DNA of 64,000 nt, taken from NCBI RefSeq assembly GCF_015709525.1, contig NZ_JADNRA010000033.1, forward strand, positions 124,001-188,000, in the 5' to 3' direction. The stretch is from Methylocystis sp. L43 (GTDB lineage Bacteria > Pseudomonadota > Alphaproteobacteria > Rhizobiales > Beijerinckiaceae). Of this stretch, positions 41,752-50,010 are shown piece by piece. Both the position numbers and the translations under genes were made by a program. The notes under the pieces are model-generated. The model searched no databases. It worked only from the letters and a program-made list of their open reading frames with translations, and had not been told where the DNA came from. How positions within the stretch are numbered: the first letter of the stretch is position 1; each line of letters begins with the position of its first letter.

Positions 41752-41769
41752 TTGGCGCGCCCAAGGGGA
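41752..41769 (-). repeat. tRNA-Glu 3'-end copy of the 18-bp direct repeat
   Basis: The resident copy of the repeat shared with 39905-39922. It spans the last T-stem bases, the 3' acceptor strand and the CCA of tRNA-Glu. The two copies bound 1.83 kb that carries two small genes and two long gene-free stretches. Confidence 0.75.
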
Positions 41770-41828
41770 TTCGAACCCCTGTTTTCGCCGTGAAAGGGCG
41801 ACGTCCTAGGCCTCTAGACGATGGGCGC
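41753..41828 (-). tRNA. tRNA-Glu (UUC)
   Basis: Read on the minus strand the gene folds as a standard cloverleaf: acceptor GCGCCCA with TGGGCGC, anticodon loop CCTTTCACG with anticodon TTC, T-arm CAGGGGTTCGAATCCCCT, and an encoded CCA. It is 76 nt with CCA. Its 3' end is duplicated at 39905-39922. Confidence 0.97.
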
Positions 41829-41970
41829 GGCTGCGCGGCCGCATGGCGGCGGCGCGAGGGCGTGTATAGAGGCGCGGGCGGCGCAAGACAAGGCCGTCCG
41901 GCGGCGCCAGATCGCCGCGCATGGCCTCGCGTTTGCACCCCTTGGGGCCAGGCCCTAAAGCATCGCAGCA

Positions 41971-43830
41971 ATGCTCACGATCAACGATCTCGTCTACCGG
42001 CTCGGCGGCAGGCTGCTGTTCGACCACGCCGGGGTATTCCTGCCGGGGCGCTCCCGCGCGGGCTTCGTCGGCCGCAACGGGGCCGGCAAGACCACGCTGT
42101 TCCGGCTGATCAGCGGCGAAATCGCCCCGGAAAGCGGCGCGATCTCGATTCCTGCCCGCACAAGGCTCGGGCGCGTCGAGCAGGAGGCGCCGGGCGGTCC
42201 GACGGCGCTGATCGACTTCGTGCTGGCGGGGGACCTTGAGCGCGCCGACCTGCTGGCGCGGGCCGAAGCCGCGCATGATGCGCATGACATCGCCGACATT
42301 CAGACGCGGCTCGCCGACATCGACGCCCATTCAGCGCCCGCCCGCGCCGCCGCCATCCTGCACGGGCTGGGCTTCGACGCCGCGGCGCAGCGCCGGCCGC
42401 TGTCGGAATTCTCCGGCGGCTGGCGCATGCGCGTCGCCCTGGCGGCGGTGCTGTTCGCGCAGCCCGACCTGCTGCTTCTCGACGAGCCGACCAACTATCT
42501 CGATCTCGAAGGCACGCTGTGGCTCGTCGATTACCTGTCGCGCTATCCGGCGAGCGTCGTCGTCATCAGCCATGACCGCGATCTGCTCGACGACGTCGCC
42601 ACGCATATTCTGCATCTCGAGCGGGGAAAGCTGACGCTCTATAAGGGCGACTACTCCTCCTTCGAAAAACAGCGACGCGAGGCGCAGCTCCTCGCCGTCA
42701 AGGGCGCCAAGAAGCAGGAAGAGCAGCGCAAACATCTGCAGGCCTTCGTCGATCGCTTCCGATCCAAGGCGACGAAGGCGCGCCAGGCGCAGTCGCGCTT
42801 GAAGCTTCTCGCCAAAATGGAGCCGATCGCGGCGATCGTCGACGATTCGGTCCTGCCGATCCGTCTGCCGTCGCCCGAGAAGCCGCTGTCGCCGCCGATC
42901 ATCGCGCTGGAGAAAGCGGCGGTCGGCTATGGCGATCGGGTCGTGCTGTCGCGGCTCACGCTGTCGATCTCCAACGACGATCGCATCGGCCTGCTCGGCG
43001 CAAATGGCAATGGCAAGTCGACCTTCGCCAAATTGCTCGGCGGGCGGCTTTCGCCCTGCGCCGGCGAGATGGTGCGCGCGCCTAAGCTGGAGGCGGGATT
43101 TTTCGCGCAGCATCAAGTCGATGATCTGAATGAGGGCGAGACGCCTTACGCCGTCTTCGCGCGGCTGATGCCGGGCGCCCCCGAGGCGCGCATTCGCGGT
43201 CGCGCGGCGCAGACCGGATTTTCCGGCGCGCGCGCCGAAACCGTCATCGCCAAGCTGTCGGGAGGCGAGAAGGCGCGGCTGCTGCTCGGCGTCGCCACCT
43301 TCAACGCGCCGCATCTTTTGATCCTCGACGAGCCGACGAACCATCTCGACATCGACAGCCGCGCCGCGCTGATCGAGGCGATCAACGATTACGAGGGCGC
43401 CGTCGTGCTGGTCTCGCATGACCGCTATCTGCTCGAGGCCTGCGCCGATCGCCTGTGGCTGGTCGACGACGGAACCGTGCGCGCCTTCGACGGCGATATG
43501 GATGATTATGCGCGGCAGGTGCTCTCGAAATCGCGCGACGAAGAGCCGAGGCGCATTCCCGTTGCGCCGGCGCAAGAGGCGGCAAAGCAGGAGGCCCCGA
43601 AGCGCCGCGACGCCGGGCAGGCGCGGCGCAAGCTCGCCGCCGCCGAGGCGCGCGTCGAGAAATTCACGCAGCTTATCGCCCGCGTCGACGAGGCGCTCGC
43701 CGCGCCCGACGCCTTCGCGCGCAATCCGCAGGAGGCGGCGCGGCTGGCGTCGCAGCGCGAGGAATTGGCCCAGGCGCTCGCCGCCGCTGAGGAACAGTGG
43801 TTGGAACTCGCCGCCGAGGCGGAAGTTTAA
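41971..43830 (+). CDS. ABC-F family ATPase (ribosome-associated type)
   Basis: A 619-residue soluble protein with two ABC modules and no membrane domain. Walker A motifs are GRNGAGKTTLF (about residue 34) and GANGNGKSTFA (about 345), signatures are FSGGWRMR and LSGGEKARLLLG, and both modules have LDEPTN. A charged linker joins them (about 225-300) and a coiled-coil extension ends the protein (about 545-619). This is the YheS/Uup layout; such proteins act on translating ribosomes. A diverged copy of its last 32 codons lies at 45204-45299, so its present 3' end is part of a recombination scar. Confidence 0.93.
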   Translation: MLTINDLVYRLGGRLLFDHAGVFLPGRSRAGFVGRNGAGKTTLFRLISGEIAPESGAISIPARTRLGRVEQEAPGGPTALIDFVLAGDLERADLLARAEAAHDAHDIADIQTRLADIDAHSAPARAAAILHGLGFDAAAQRRPLSEFSGGWRMRVALAAVLFAQPDLLLLDEPTNYLDLEGTLWLVDYLSRYPASVVVISHDRDLLDDVATHILHLERGKLTLYKGDYSSFEKQRREAQLLAVKGAKKQEEQRKHLQAFVDRFRSKATKARQAQSRLKLLAKMEPIAAIVDDSVLPIRLPSPEKPLSPPIIALEKAAVGYGDRVVLSRLTLSISNDDRIGLLGANGNGKSTFAKLLGGRLSPCAGEMVRAPKLEAGFFAQHQVDDLNEGETPYAVFARLMPGAPEARIRGRAAQTGFSGARAETVIAKLSGGEKARLLLGVATFNAPHLLILDEPTNHLDIDSRAALIEAINDYEGAVVLVSHDRYLLEACADRLWLVDDGTVRAFDGDMDDYARQVLSKSRDEEPRRIPVAPAQEAAKQEAPKRRDAGQARRKLAAAEARVEKFTQLIARVDEALAAPDAFARNPQEAARLASQREELAQALAAAEEQWLELAAEAEV

Positions 43831-43846
43831 CGGATGTGGCGTCAGC

Positions 43847-44245
43847 CTACTCTCCGGTTTTGGCTTTTCGAACCGTGAGATCTGACGGCTTCAGCGAGAG
43901 AAACTTATCCGGCGTTTTCCATGTGCCTGGCAGATGCTTATTCGCCCATTTGCAAACGGCTTGCAGCACGGGCAGCAATTCGGCTCCTTTCTGCGTCACC
44001 GCATAGTCATACCTGATTGGATGTTCCTGATAAGGGCTCTTCTCGATAAGGCCGAATTCCTCCAATCGTAAGAGTCGGTCTGTCAGCACGTTCGTAGGGA
44101 TGCGTTCAGGAGACTGAGAAAAATCTCCAAACCGCGTTTTCCCCATTGCAAGATCGCGCATGATGACAAGCGTCCATCGGTCGCCAAAAATATCGAGAGC
44201 GGTCGCTATCGGGCATCCCGACCTGAGTTTTTTCAAGGCGCGCAT
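43847..44245 (-). CDS. HxlR-type winged-helix transcriptional regulator
   Basis: A 132-residue MarR-like regulator of the HxlR family: a cysteine near the N-terminus (SGCPIATALDIFGDRWTLVI), then LLRLEEFGLIEKSPY and the wing PIRYDYAVTQKGAEL. ATG 44245 is chosen because the upstream TTG would place the operator palindrome inside the gene. It diverges from the GFA-family pseudogene with a perfect inverted repeat in between. Codon use and GC content are lower than in the flanking genes, which suggests import. HxlR proteins often sense electrophiles or quinones through the cysteine. Confidence 0.92.
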   Translation of the reverse strand: MRALKKLRSGCPIATALDIFGDRWTLVIMRDLAMGKTRFGDFSQSPERIPTNVLTDRLLRLEEFGLIEKSPYQEHPIRYDYAVTQKGAELLPVLQAVCKWANKHLPGTWKTPDKFLSLKPSDLTVRKAKTGE

Positions 44246-44255
44246 CGTTCGCTGA

Positions 44256-44282
44256 TAGTGACTTGTGAATCGCAAGTCACTA
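44256..44282. promoter_or_regulatory. Perfect inverted repeat, likely HxlR operator
   Basis: Arms TAGTGACTTG (44256-44265) and CAAGTCACTA (44273-44282) with a 7-nt spacer lie between the divergent regulator and GFA-family genes. The size, perfection and position fit a dimeric winged-helix repressor site controlling both directions. Confidence 0.82.
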
Positions 44283-44299
44283 CTCTAATCTAGTACGAC

Positions 44300-44751
44300 A
44301 TGAACGCGCAATCGAGGAGGAAATCCAATGCCGGGACCCTTCAAGGCCGCTGTCTTTGCGGCGCTGTCCATTATGAATGCAACGCCGATCCCCTCATGTC
44401 CGGTCATTGCCAGTGCGTTGATTGCCGCAAGAGCAGCGGGGGACGGGTCATAGCTCGCATCTCGCCGTTCCTGGCGCCTCTGTGACCATATCAGGGGACG
44501 TAACCGTCTACGACAAACCGGCTGACAGCGGGCATGTGGTCTCGCGCGCTTTCTGCCCTCGCTGCGGCGCACCGATATATTCGCTAAACGACGCAATGCC
44601 CGATTTGATCTTCCTCAGGGCGTCGAGCCTCGACGATCTCGAAGTGTTCAAACCTCAAATGATCGTTTACGCGAGCCGCGGCGCTTCTTGGGATATCTCC
44701 GATACAAATTTGCCGCGCTTCGAAAAAATGCCGCCCATGATGAAGGGCTAG
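44300..44751 (+). pseudogene. GFA/CENP-V family protein, frameshifted
   Basis: The first frame (44300 onward) encodes the GFA zinc motifs GRCLCGAVHYEC and GHCQCVDCRKSSG, then runs into a stop at 44483-44485. The rest of the family fold (GHSSHLAVPG, then AFCPRCGAPIYS and the tail) continues in the next frame to 44751. The break is at a run of five G (44438-44442); three or six G would restore one frame of about 150 residues. It is either a pseudogene, a slippage or phase-variable site, or a sequencing error. The intact protein would belong to a family of zinc-binding glutathione-adduct enzymes. Confidence 0.85.
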
Positions 44752-44757
44752 GCCCGA

Positions 44758-45087
44758 ATGGCGTCCGATCCCGCTCTTGTTGAACGATTACGAGCTGTTC
44801 TCGCGCACCTCCGGCACGTCGAAGAGCGCCACATGTTTGGCGGCGCTTGCTTCACTCTGAACGGCAACATGTGCGTCGGCGTCCACAACACGAACCTCAT
44901 TCTTCGTGTCGGCGAAACGCGAGCTAAGGAGTTACTGACCCGCGAAGGCGTCAAGCCCATGGACTTGACGGGCAAGGTTATGAAGGGATGGGCTACAATA
45001 CTCCCCGAAGCTATTCGGACCGATGCTCAGCTTTCCAGCTATGCGCAACTCGCGGTCGATTTTGTTAAAACGCTGCCGCCGAAATAG
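44758..45087 (+). CDS. TfoX N-terminal domain protein
   Basis: A 109-residue protein matching the TfoX_N fold: RHMFGGACFTLNGNMCVGV near the N-terminus, VGETRAKELL in the middle and MKGWATILPEAI toward the end. Stand-alone TfoX_N proteins are common in alphaproteobacteria and have no established role; competence regulation is not implied. It follows the GFA-family pseudogene by 6 nt and is probably co-transcribed, giving an HxlR-controlled two-gene unit in the imported cassette. Confidence 0.88.
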   Translation: MASDPALVERLRAVLAHLRHVEERHMFGGACFTLNGNMCVGVHNTNLILRVGETRAKELLTREGVKPMDLTGKVMKGWATILPEAIRTDAQLSSYAQLAVDFVKTLPPK

Positions 45088-45203
45088 TTCGGCCACCAGC
45101 CAAAAATGCCGAGTTTCTGCTAATCTGTAGGGGCTTAATCGCCATTCAAAGTCTTGGCTGTCTTCGGCGTATGCTCGATGACTGCGCGCCGCGCGCGCGT
45201 GAC

Positions 45204-45299
45204 GCGGCGCGATTGGCGTCGCAACGTGAGGAACTCGCGCAGGCGCTCGCCGCCGCTGAGGAACAGTGGCTGGAACTTGCCGCCGAGGCGGAGGCGTAA
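45204..45299 (+). pseudogene. Orphan duplicate of the ABC-F gene 3' end
   Basis: These 96 bp align without gaps to the last 32 codons of the ABC-F gene (43735-43830): 84 of 96 bases match. Of the 10 codons that differ, 9 are synonymous and the remaining one is Val to Ala before the stop. Such a pattern means both copies evolved under coding selection, so this is the end of a second allele left stranded by recombination, not a decaying tandem copy. The upstream part of that allele is absent. Confidence 0.85.
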
Positions 45300-45396
45300 A
45301 GTTCTCCGGTCCGCTGGCCCGCATGAATGCGCCGCCACTGGATCTATGGTTGCGCGCGAGAAGGCCTATCCTTGATTGGCGAAAGGGACCAATCTG

Positions 45397-46155
45397 ATGG
45401 GCGGGACGGCGCATGCGGCGCAAATCGCGCCGGAGACCGATCAGCGAGACGAACGCTTGCTCGCGGCCCGCGCTCTGGCGGGCGAAGAAGAGGCGCTGCG
45501 CCTCATCATGGCGGACAACAATCGCCGTCTCTACCGCATCGCCCGCAGCATCGTGCTCGACAGTCACGAGGCCGAGGACGTGGTCCAGGAGGCCTACCTG
45601 AAGGCCTTCACCCATCTCGACGAATTTCGCGGCGAGGCCGCGCTCGCCACCTGGCTCGCGCGGATCACGATCAACGAGGCCGCGGCGCGGCTGCGCATGA
45701 GGCGCCGGGCGAAGCTCATTCATGTCTTCGGCGCGCAGAAAAGTGACTCGGACGGCGTTTTCTCTTCACAGGCGAAAGACTGCGACGATCCCGAGAAATC
45801 TCTGGCCCAACGCGAAATTCTGCGCCTCGTCGAGCAGGCGACCGAGAGGCTTCCTGAGGATTTTCGCCTGGTTTTCGTCCTGCGCGTCATTGAGGGGCTC
45901 TCAGTCGCCGAGGTCGCGCACATCCTCGAACTGCGGCCGGAGACCGTAAAAACTCGCCTGCATCGCGCCCGCCGTCTCATTCGCGATCAGCTGGAGAAGG
46001 ACATCGGCCCTTTCGTCATGGAGGCGTTTCCCTTTGGAGGCGCGCGCTGCGCGCAAAGCGTGCGCGCCGTTTTGGCGCGATTGTCATCGCCACATAAAAA
46101 TTCGGGAACCTTTTCCGCCGGCCCTCATCCAATGACCGTCACGCAGCAGTCGTGA
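45397..46155 (+). CDS. ECF-type RNA polymerase sigma factor
   Basis: A 252-residue sigma-70 family protein with regions 2 (about 30-105: ARSIVLDSHEAEDVVQEAYL, AALATWLARITINEA) and 4 (about 145-200: LPEDFRLVFVLRVIEGLSVAEVA, ETVKTRLHRARR) only. After region 4 it has an unusual tail of about 50 residues. I use ATG 45397, which has AAGGGA upstream. No anti-sigma factor gene is adjacent; the next gene encodes an exported haem-binding protein 55 bp away. The C-terminal tail may serve in regulation. Confidence 0.92.
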   Translation: MGGTAHAAQIAPETDQRDERLLAARALAGEEEALRLIMADNNRRLYRIARSIVLDSHEAEDVVQEAYLKAFTHLDEFRGEAALATWLARITINEAAARLRMRRRAKLIHVFGAQKSDSDGVFSSQAKDCDDPEKSLAQREILRLVEQATERLPEDFRLVFVLRVIEGLSVAEVAHILELRPETVKTRLHRARRLIRDQLEKDIGPFVMEAFPFGGARCAQSVRAVLARLSSPHKNSGTFSAGPHPMTVTQQS

Positions 46156-46209
46156 GCGAAGTTGGCGCCCATGCGCCCACAGGCGGTCGCCCGGGGCCGG
46201 GAGGAAGAG

Positions 46210-46746
46210 ATGACCAAGGGTATGAAGAGAAAGATTGTTATGGCGGTTGCGATGGTCGGCGGATTGGCCGGCGTGACGCTCGTCGCATCCGCTGAAAACG
46301 CCGCCCCGATCAAGGATCCCGAGATCGAGCGCACGCGGCAGCACATCAAAATGCTCGATGACGTCTTCAAGACGGCCGTGGTGCTGATCGACGAAACTTA
46401 CGTCAAACACCCGTCGGACCCATCCGCCGCGTCGGCGGCCAAGGCGCTCTTCGCCGCGATGAAAAAGAACGGCTGGTACGACGTCAGGCTGATCGGGCTG
46501 ACGGACAAAGTCGGCGATCCCGACGACGAGCCTAAAGACGCCTTTGAAAAGACGGCGGCGAAAAGGCTGCGCGGCGGCGGCGAGCAGGCCTATGAAGAGA
46601 TCATGGAAAAGGACGGCAAGCGCTATCTGCGCATGGCGACGGGGATACCCGTCGTGTCCGAAAACTGCGTGATGTGCCATGCGCATTTCAAAGGCGACAA
46701 GGGCAATATCGGCGCTTTGTCCTACACCATGCCGGTGGTGAAATAA
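46210..46746 (+). CDS. Exported DUF3365-type haem protein
   Basis: A 178-residue protein with a signal peptide (about 1-28) and one haem-binding CVMCH motif near the C-terminus, as in Tll0287-like/DUF3365 proteins. That fold is PAS-like with a c-type haem and has been proposed as a redox or gas sensor. GGAGG precedes ATG 46210. It shares direction with the ECF sigma gene and ends at a strong terminator, so the two form one transcript, possibly a sensor-sigma pair. Confidence 0.87.
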   Translation: MTKGMKRKIVMAVAMVGGLAGVTLVASAENAAPIKDPEIERTRQHIKMLDDVFKTAVVLIDETYVKHPSDPSAASAAKALFAAMKKNGWYDVRLIGLTDKVGDPDDEPKDAFEKTAAKRLRGGGEQAYEEIMEKDGKRYLRMATGIPVVSENCVMCHAHFKGDKGNIGALSYTMPVVK

Positions 46747-46779
46747 GCCAGCGCCATCAAGCTAGGCAACAAAATGAAG

Positions 46780-46812
46780 AGGCCTCGACGCATGTGTCGA
46801 GGCCTTTTTTTT
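46780..46812 (+). terminator. Intrinsic terminator after the sigma/haem operon
   Basis: A perfect 10-bp stem AGGCCTCGAC (46780-46789) and GTCGAGGCCT (46796-46805) with a 6-nt loop, followed by a run of T to 46812. Confidence 0.95.
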
Positions 46813-46850
46813 AAAACCGGCGCACAGAAGGCCGCCGGCGAGTCAATCGC

Positions 46851-47186
46851 TTAAGGCAGCAGATCCTGGAACTCGGGATGTTTTTCCACATAGTCCGCGA
46901 CGAAGGCGCAATCGCCCTGAACCTTCAGGCCGCGCGCCCGCGCAAATTCCAGCGCGTTGCGGATGAGTTCTGAGGCGACGCCCTGACCGCGCAGGCTTGG
47001 CGGCGTCTGCGTTGAGGTGAAGACCATCACGTCATTGTCGATGCGGTAATAGGCGAGCGCCGTCTCGCCATCGATGTCGAGTTCGAAGCGACTGAACTCG
47101 GGATTGTCGCGGACGCTTCCCCAGGGATGTCTGGCTGCAGCCTTACCCATACCCTCGCCCATAGCCTTGCCCATAGCCTCGCCCAT
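46851..47186 (-). CDS. GNAT-type N-acetyltransferase with repeated N-terminus
   Basis: A 111-residue small GNAT-fold protein of the YidJ-like branch. The acetyl-CoA loop is [14 protein letters not shown] and the family end motif HPEF lies near the C-terminus. The N-terminus consists of four four-residue units starting with Met-Gly, encoded by 12-bp repeats; GGAGG precedes the first ATG (47186), so that one is the start. The repeat tail adds about 14 residues not needed for the fold. Substrate unknown. Confidence 0.88.
   Translation of the reverse strand: MGEAMGKAMGEGMGKAAARHPWGSVRDNPEFSRFELDIDGETALAYYRIDNDVMVFTSTQTPPSLRGQGVASELIRNALEFARARGLKVQGDCAFVADYVEKHPEFQDLLP
47139..47186 (-). repeat. 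Four 12-bp tandem repeats at the start of the GNAT gene
   Basis: On the coding strand the units read ATGGGCGAGGCT, ATGGGCAAGGCT, ATGGGCGAGGGT and ATGGGTAAGGCT. Each contains an in-frame ATG and a GAGG or AAGG that resembles a ribosome site for the next unit. Units can be gained or lost without breaking the frame. Confidence 0.85.
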
Positions 47187-47360
47187 GCCGGCCTCCTTAA
47201 GAGTTCATGCTCCGAAATGGGCGCGCGCGGCCAAAAAGGAAGAGCGCCTGCCGCTTGCGTTTTCGACCGCGCCGGGGTTCAACAGCCTCGCCCGCGCCGT
47301 TTGCTCGGGCGGCGGACAGGCTATGCTCGCCGCTCCCCGATTCGCCCAACCGGATTCGAC

Positions 47361-48701
47361 ATGCGCCTTTCCCGCTATTTCCTGCCCATTTTGCGCGAGA
47401 CCCCGAAAGAGGCCGAGATCGTCTCGCACCGGCTGATGCTGCGGGCGGGCATGATCCGACAGGAGTCGGCCGGCATCTACGCTTGGCTGCCGCTCGGGTT
47501 GCGGGTCTTGAACAAGATCAACGCCATCATCCGCGAGGAGCAGACCCGCGCCGGCGCCATCGAATGTCTGATGCCGACCATTCAGTCCGCCGATCTGTGG
47601 CGCGAGTCGGGGCGCTATGACGCCTATGGCAAGGAAATGCTGCGCATCGCCGACCGCCATGACCGCGAGATGCTCTACGGCCCCACCAACGAAGAGATGA
47701 TCACCGAGATCTTTCGAGCCTTTGTGCGCTCATACAAGGATCTGCCGCTCAATCTCTTTCACATCCAGTGGAAATTCCGCGACGAGGTGCGGCCGCGTTT
47801 CGGCGTGATGCGCTCGCGCGAATTCTTGATGAAGGACGCCTATTCCTTCGATCTCACGGCGGAAGCCGGCCGCCATTCGTACAACAAGATGTTCGTCGCC
47901 TATCTGCGCACCTTCGCGCGCCTGGGCCTGACCGCCATTCCGATGGCGGCCGAATCCGGCCCGATCGGCGGCAACAGCCATGAGTTCATCATCCTCGCGT
48001 CGACCGGCGAGAGCGAAGTCTTTTGCCACAAAGATTTTCTGTCCTTCGCGCCGCCGCCCGCTTCGATCGACTTCGACGATGCGGCGGCGTTGCAGGCGGT
48101 CGTCGACAAATGGACCAGCCGCTATGCGGCGACGAGCGAGATGCATGACGCCGCCGCCTTCGCCGCGGTTCCCGAGGACGCGCGGGTCGCGGCGCGCGGC
48201 ATCGAGGTCGGCCATATTTTCTACTTCGGAACCAAATATTCCGAACCGATGAGGGCCGTCGTCAACGGACCGGACGGCAAGGAGGTCGTCGTGCAAATGG
48301 GTTCCTACGGCATCGGACCGTCGCGCCTCGCCGCCGCCATTATTGAGGCGGGCCATGACGACAATGGCGTCATATGGCCGGAATCCGTCGCGCCCTTCCA
48401 TGTCGGGGTCGCCGATCTGAAAGTCGGAGACCCGGCGACCGGCAAGGTCTGCGCCGATCTCGTGGAGCAGCTCGAGAACGAGGGACTGGACGTGCTGCAT
48501 GACGACCGCGACGAACGTCCCGGCGCGAAATTCGCGACGCTCGATCTCATCGGTCTGCCCTGGCAGGTCCTGGTCGGGCCCAAGGGCCTCGCTGAGGGCA
48601 GGGTGGAGGTGAAGCAGCGCCGCACCGGAGAGCGGGAGCTTCTCACGCCTCAGGACGCCGTCACCCGCATCGTCGCCGCAATGAGACAGGCTCAGGCATG
48701 A
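47361..48701 (+). CDS. proS: Prolyl-tRNA synthetase (short bacterial type)
   Basis: Charges tRNA-Pro. I start at ATG 47361 ([20 protein letters not shown]); the frame is open upstream but unrelated. The 446-residue protein has class II motifs ([47 protein letters not shown]) and the anticodon domain at the C-terminus. The editing insertion of the long bacterial form is missing, as is normal in alphaproteobacteria. It overlaps lolC by 4 nt, the common proS-lolC-lolD order. Confidence 0.96.
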   Translation: MRLSRYFLPILRETPKEAEIVSHRLMLRAGMIRQESAGIYAWLPLGLRVLNKINAIIREEQTRAGAIECLMPTIQSADLWRESGRYDAYGKEMLRIADRHDREMLYGPTNEEMITEIFRAFVRSYKDLPLNLFHIQWKFRDEVRPRFGVMRSREFLMKDAYSFDLTAEAGRHSYNKMFVAYLRTFARLGLTAIPMAAESGPIGGNSHEFIILASTGESEVFCHKDFLSFAPPPASIDFDDAAALQAVVDKWTSRYAATSEMHDAAAFAAVPEDARVAARGIEVGHIFYFGTKYSEPMRAVVNGPDGKEVVVQMGSYGIGPSRLAAAIIEAGHDDNGVIWPESVAPFHVGVADLKVGDPATGKVCADLVEQLENEGLDVLHDDRDERPGAKFATLDLIGLPWQVLVGPKGLAEGRVEVKQRRTGERELLTPQDAVTRIVAAMRQAQA

Positions 48702-50005
48702 CCGAAGCGGCGCAACCGGCAAGAGGCGCCGGAGCGGCGCAACCGGCAAGAGGCGCCGGCGCCTTTTCGACCTTCGAGCGGATGGTGGCGCTGCGTTATC
48801 TTCGCGCCCGCCGCGCCGACGGCTTCGTCTCGGTCATCGCCGGCTTTTCGTTCCTCGGCATCATGCTGGGCGTCGCGACCCTCATCGTCGTCACTTCGGT
48901 GATGAACGGATTCCATCGCGAGTTGATGGACAAGATCATCGGCATCAACGGCCACGCCTTTTTGCAGGCGGTGGAGACTCCGTTCACGGACTGGGACCGG
49001 GTCTCGGCGAAGACCGCCAAGCTGCCCGGCGTCCAGCTTGCAATTCCCATGGTCGAGGGCGCAGCCGGCATATCGACTCAGTTCGGGCAATCGGGCGTGC
49101 TCGTGCGCGGCGTGCGCGAGAAAGATCTTACGCGGCTCCCCGGCGTAGCGGGCAACGTCAAGAGCGGCGCGCTCGCGGGATTCGATAAGGCCGGCGGCGT
49201 CGCCATCGGTCAGCGGTTGGCGGAGACGCTCGGCGTCGGCGTCGGCGACTCGGTCAGCCTGCTCATCGCCAAGGGAGCGCAGACGCCTTTCGGGGTCGCC
49301 CCACGCATCAAAGCCTACAAAGTCGTCGCGATCTTCTCTATCGGCATGTCCGAATTCGATAGCGTCTTCGTCTATATGCCGCTCACCGAGGCGCAGCTCT
49401 TCTTCAACAGGGAGAATGAGGCGACGGTCGTCGAAGCTTTCGTCGCCGATCCCGAGAAGATGGACGATTTTCGCATCAACGTCGAAAAGGCGATCGACCG
49501 GCCGCTGATCATCACCGATTGGCGCCAGCGCAACAAGACGTTCTTCGACACGCTGCAGGTAGAGAAAAACATCCTCTTCATCATTCTCGCTTTGATCGTC
49601 GTGGTCGCGGCCTTCAACATCATCTCCGGATTGACGATGCTCGTGAAGGACAAGACTCAGGACATCGCCATACTGCGCACGATGGGCGCGACGCGAGGCG
49701 CGATCCTGCGCGTGTTCCTGATCATCGGCGCTTCGATCGGCGTCGTCGGCACGCTGGCCGGCTTTGCGCTCGGTCTGGCGCTGGCGAAAAATCTCGACAC
49801 CATCCGCCTCGGCGTTAATAAGCTTTTCGACGCCAATCTCTTTCCCGCGGAGTTTTATTTTCTCTCGCGGTTGCCGGCGATCGTCGACCCGCGCGAGGTG
49901 ACTGCCATTGTGGCCATGACGCTCACGCTCGCCGTTCTCGCCTCGATTTATCCAGCCTGGAAAGCCGCTTCGCTCGATCCGATCGAAGCGCTGCGGCACG
50001 AGTAG
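48698..50005 (+). CDS. lolC: Lipoprotein-releasing system permease LolC/LolE
   Basis: Inner membrane component of the LolCDE transporter, which releases outer-membrane lipoproteins to LolA. The 435-residue protein has one N-terminal helix (about 42-65), a periplasmic domain of about 210 residues and three C-terminal helices, the FtsX/MacB permease layout. A single permease gene is present, so it probably works as a homodimer (LolF type). The first 25 residues contain a perfect nine-residue tandem duplication. lolD follows after 5 nt. Confidence 0.94.
   Translation: MTEAAQPARGAGAAQPARGAGAFSTFERMVALRYLRARRADGFVSVIAGFSFLGIMLGVATLIVVTSVMNGFHRELMDKIIGINGHAFLQAVETPFTDWDRVSAKTAKLPGVQLAIPMVEGAAGISTQFGQSGVLVRGVREKDLTRLPGVAGNVKSGALAGFDKAGGVAIGQRLAETLGVGVGDSVSLLIAKGAQTPFGVAPRIKAYKVVAIFSIGMSEFDSVFVYMPLTEAQLFFNRENEATVVEAFVADPEKMDDFRINVEKAIDRPLIITDWRQRNKTFFDTLQVEKNILFIILALIVVVAAFNIISGLTMLVKDKTQDIAILRTMGATRGAILRVFLIIGASIGVVGTLAGFALGLALAKNLDTIRLGVNKLFDANLFPAEFYFLSRLPAIVDPREVTAIVAMTLTLAVLASIYPAWKAASLDPIEALRHE
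48707..48760 (+). repeat. 27-bp tandem duplication at the start of lolC
   Basis: Two adjacent 27-bp units (48707-48733 and 48734-48760) differ only in their last base and encode the same nine residues, AAQPARGAG, twice. Near identity implies a very recent duplication in the cytoplasmic N-terminal tail. Confidence 0.92.
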
Positions 50006-50010
50006 TCGCG

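Noticed and set aside
44758-45087. TfoX-like gene as evidence of natural competence
   Set aside because: Stand-alone TfoX_N proteins are widespread without competence genes, and none of those are seen here.
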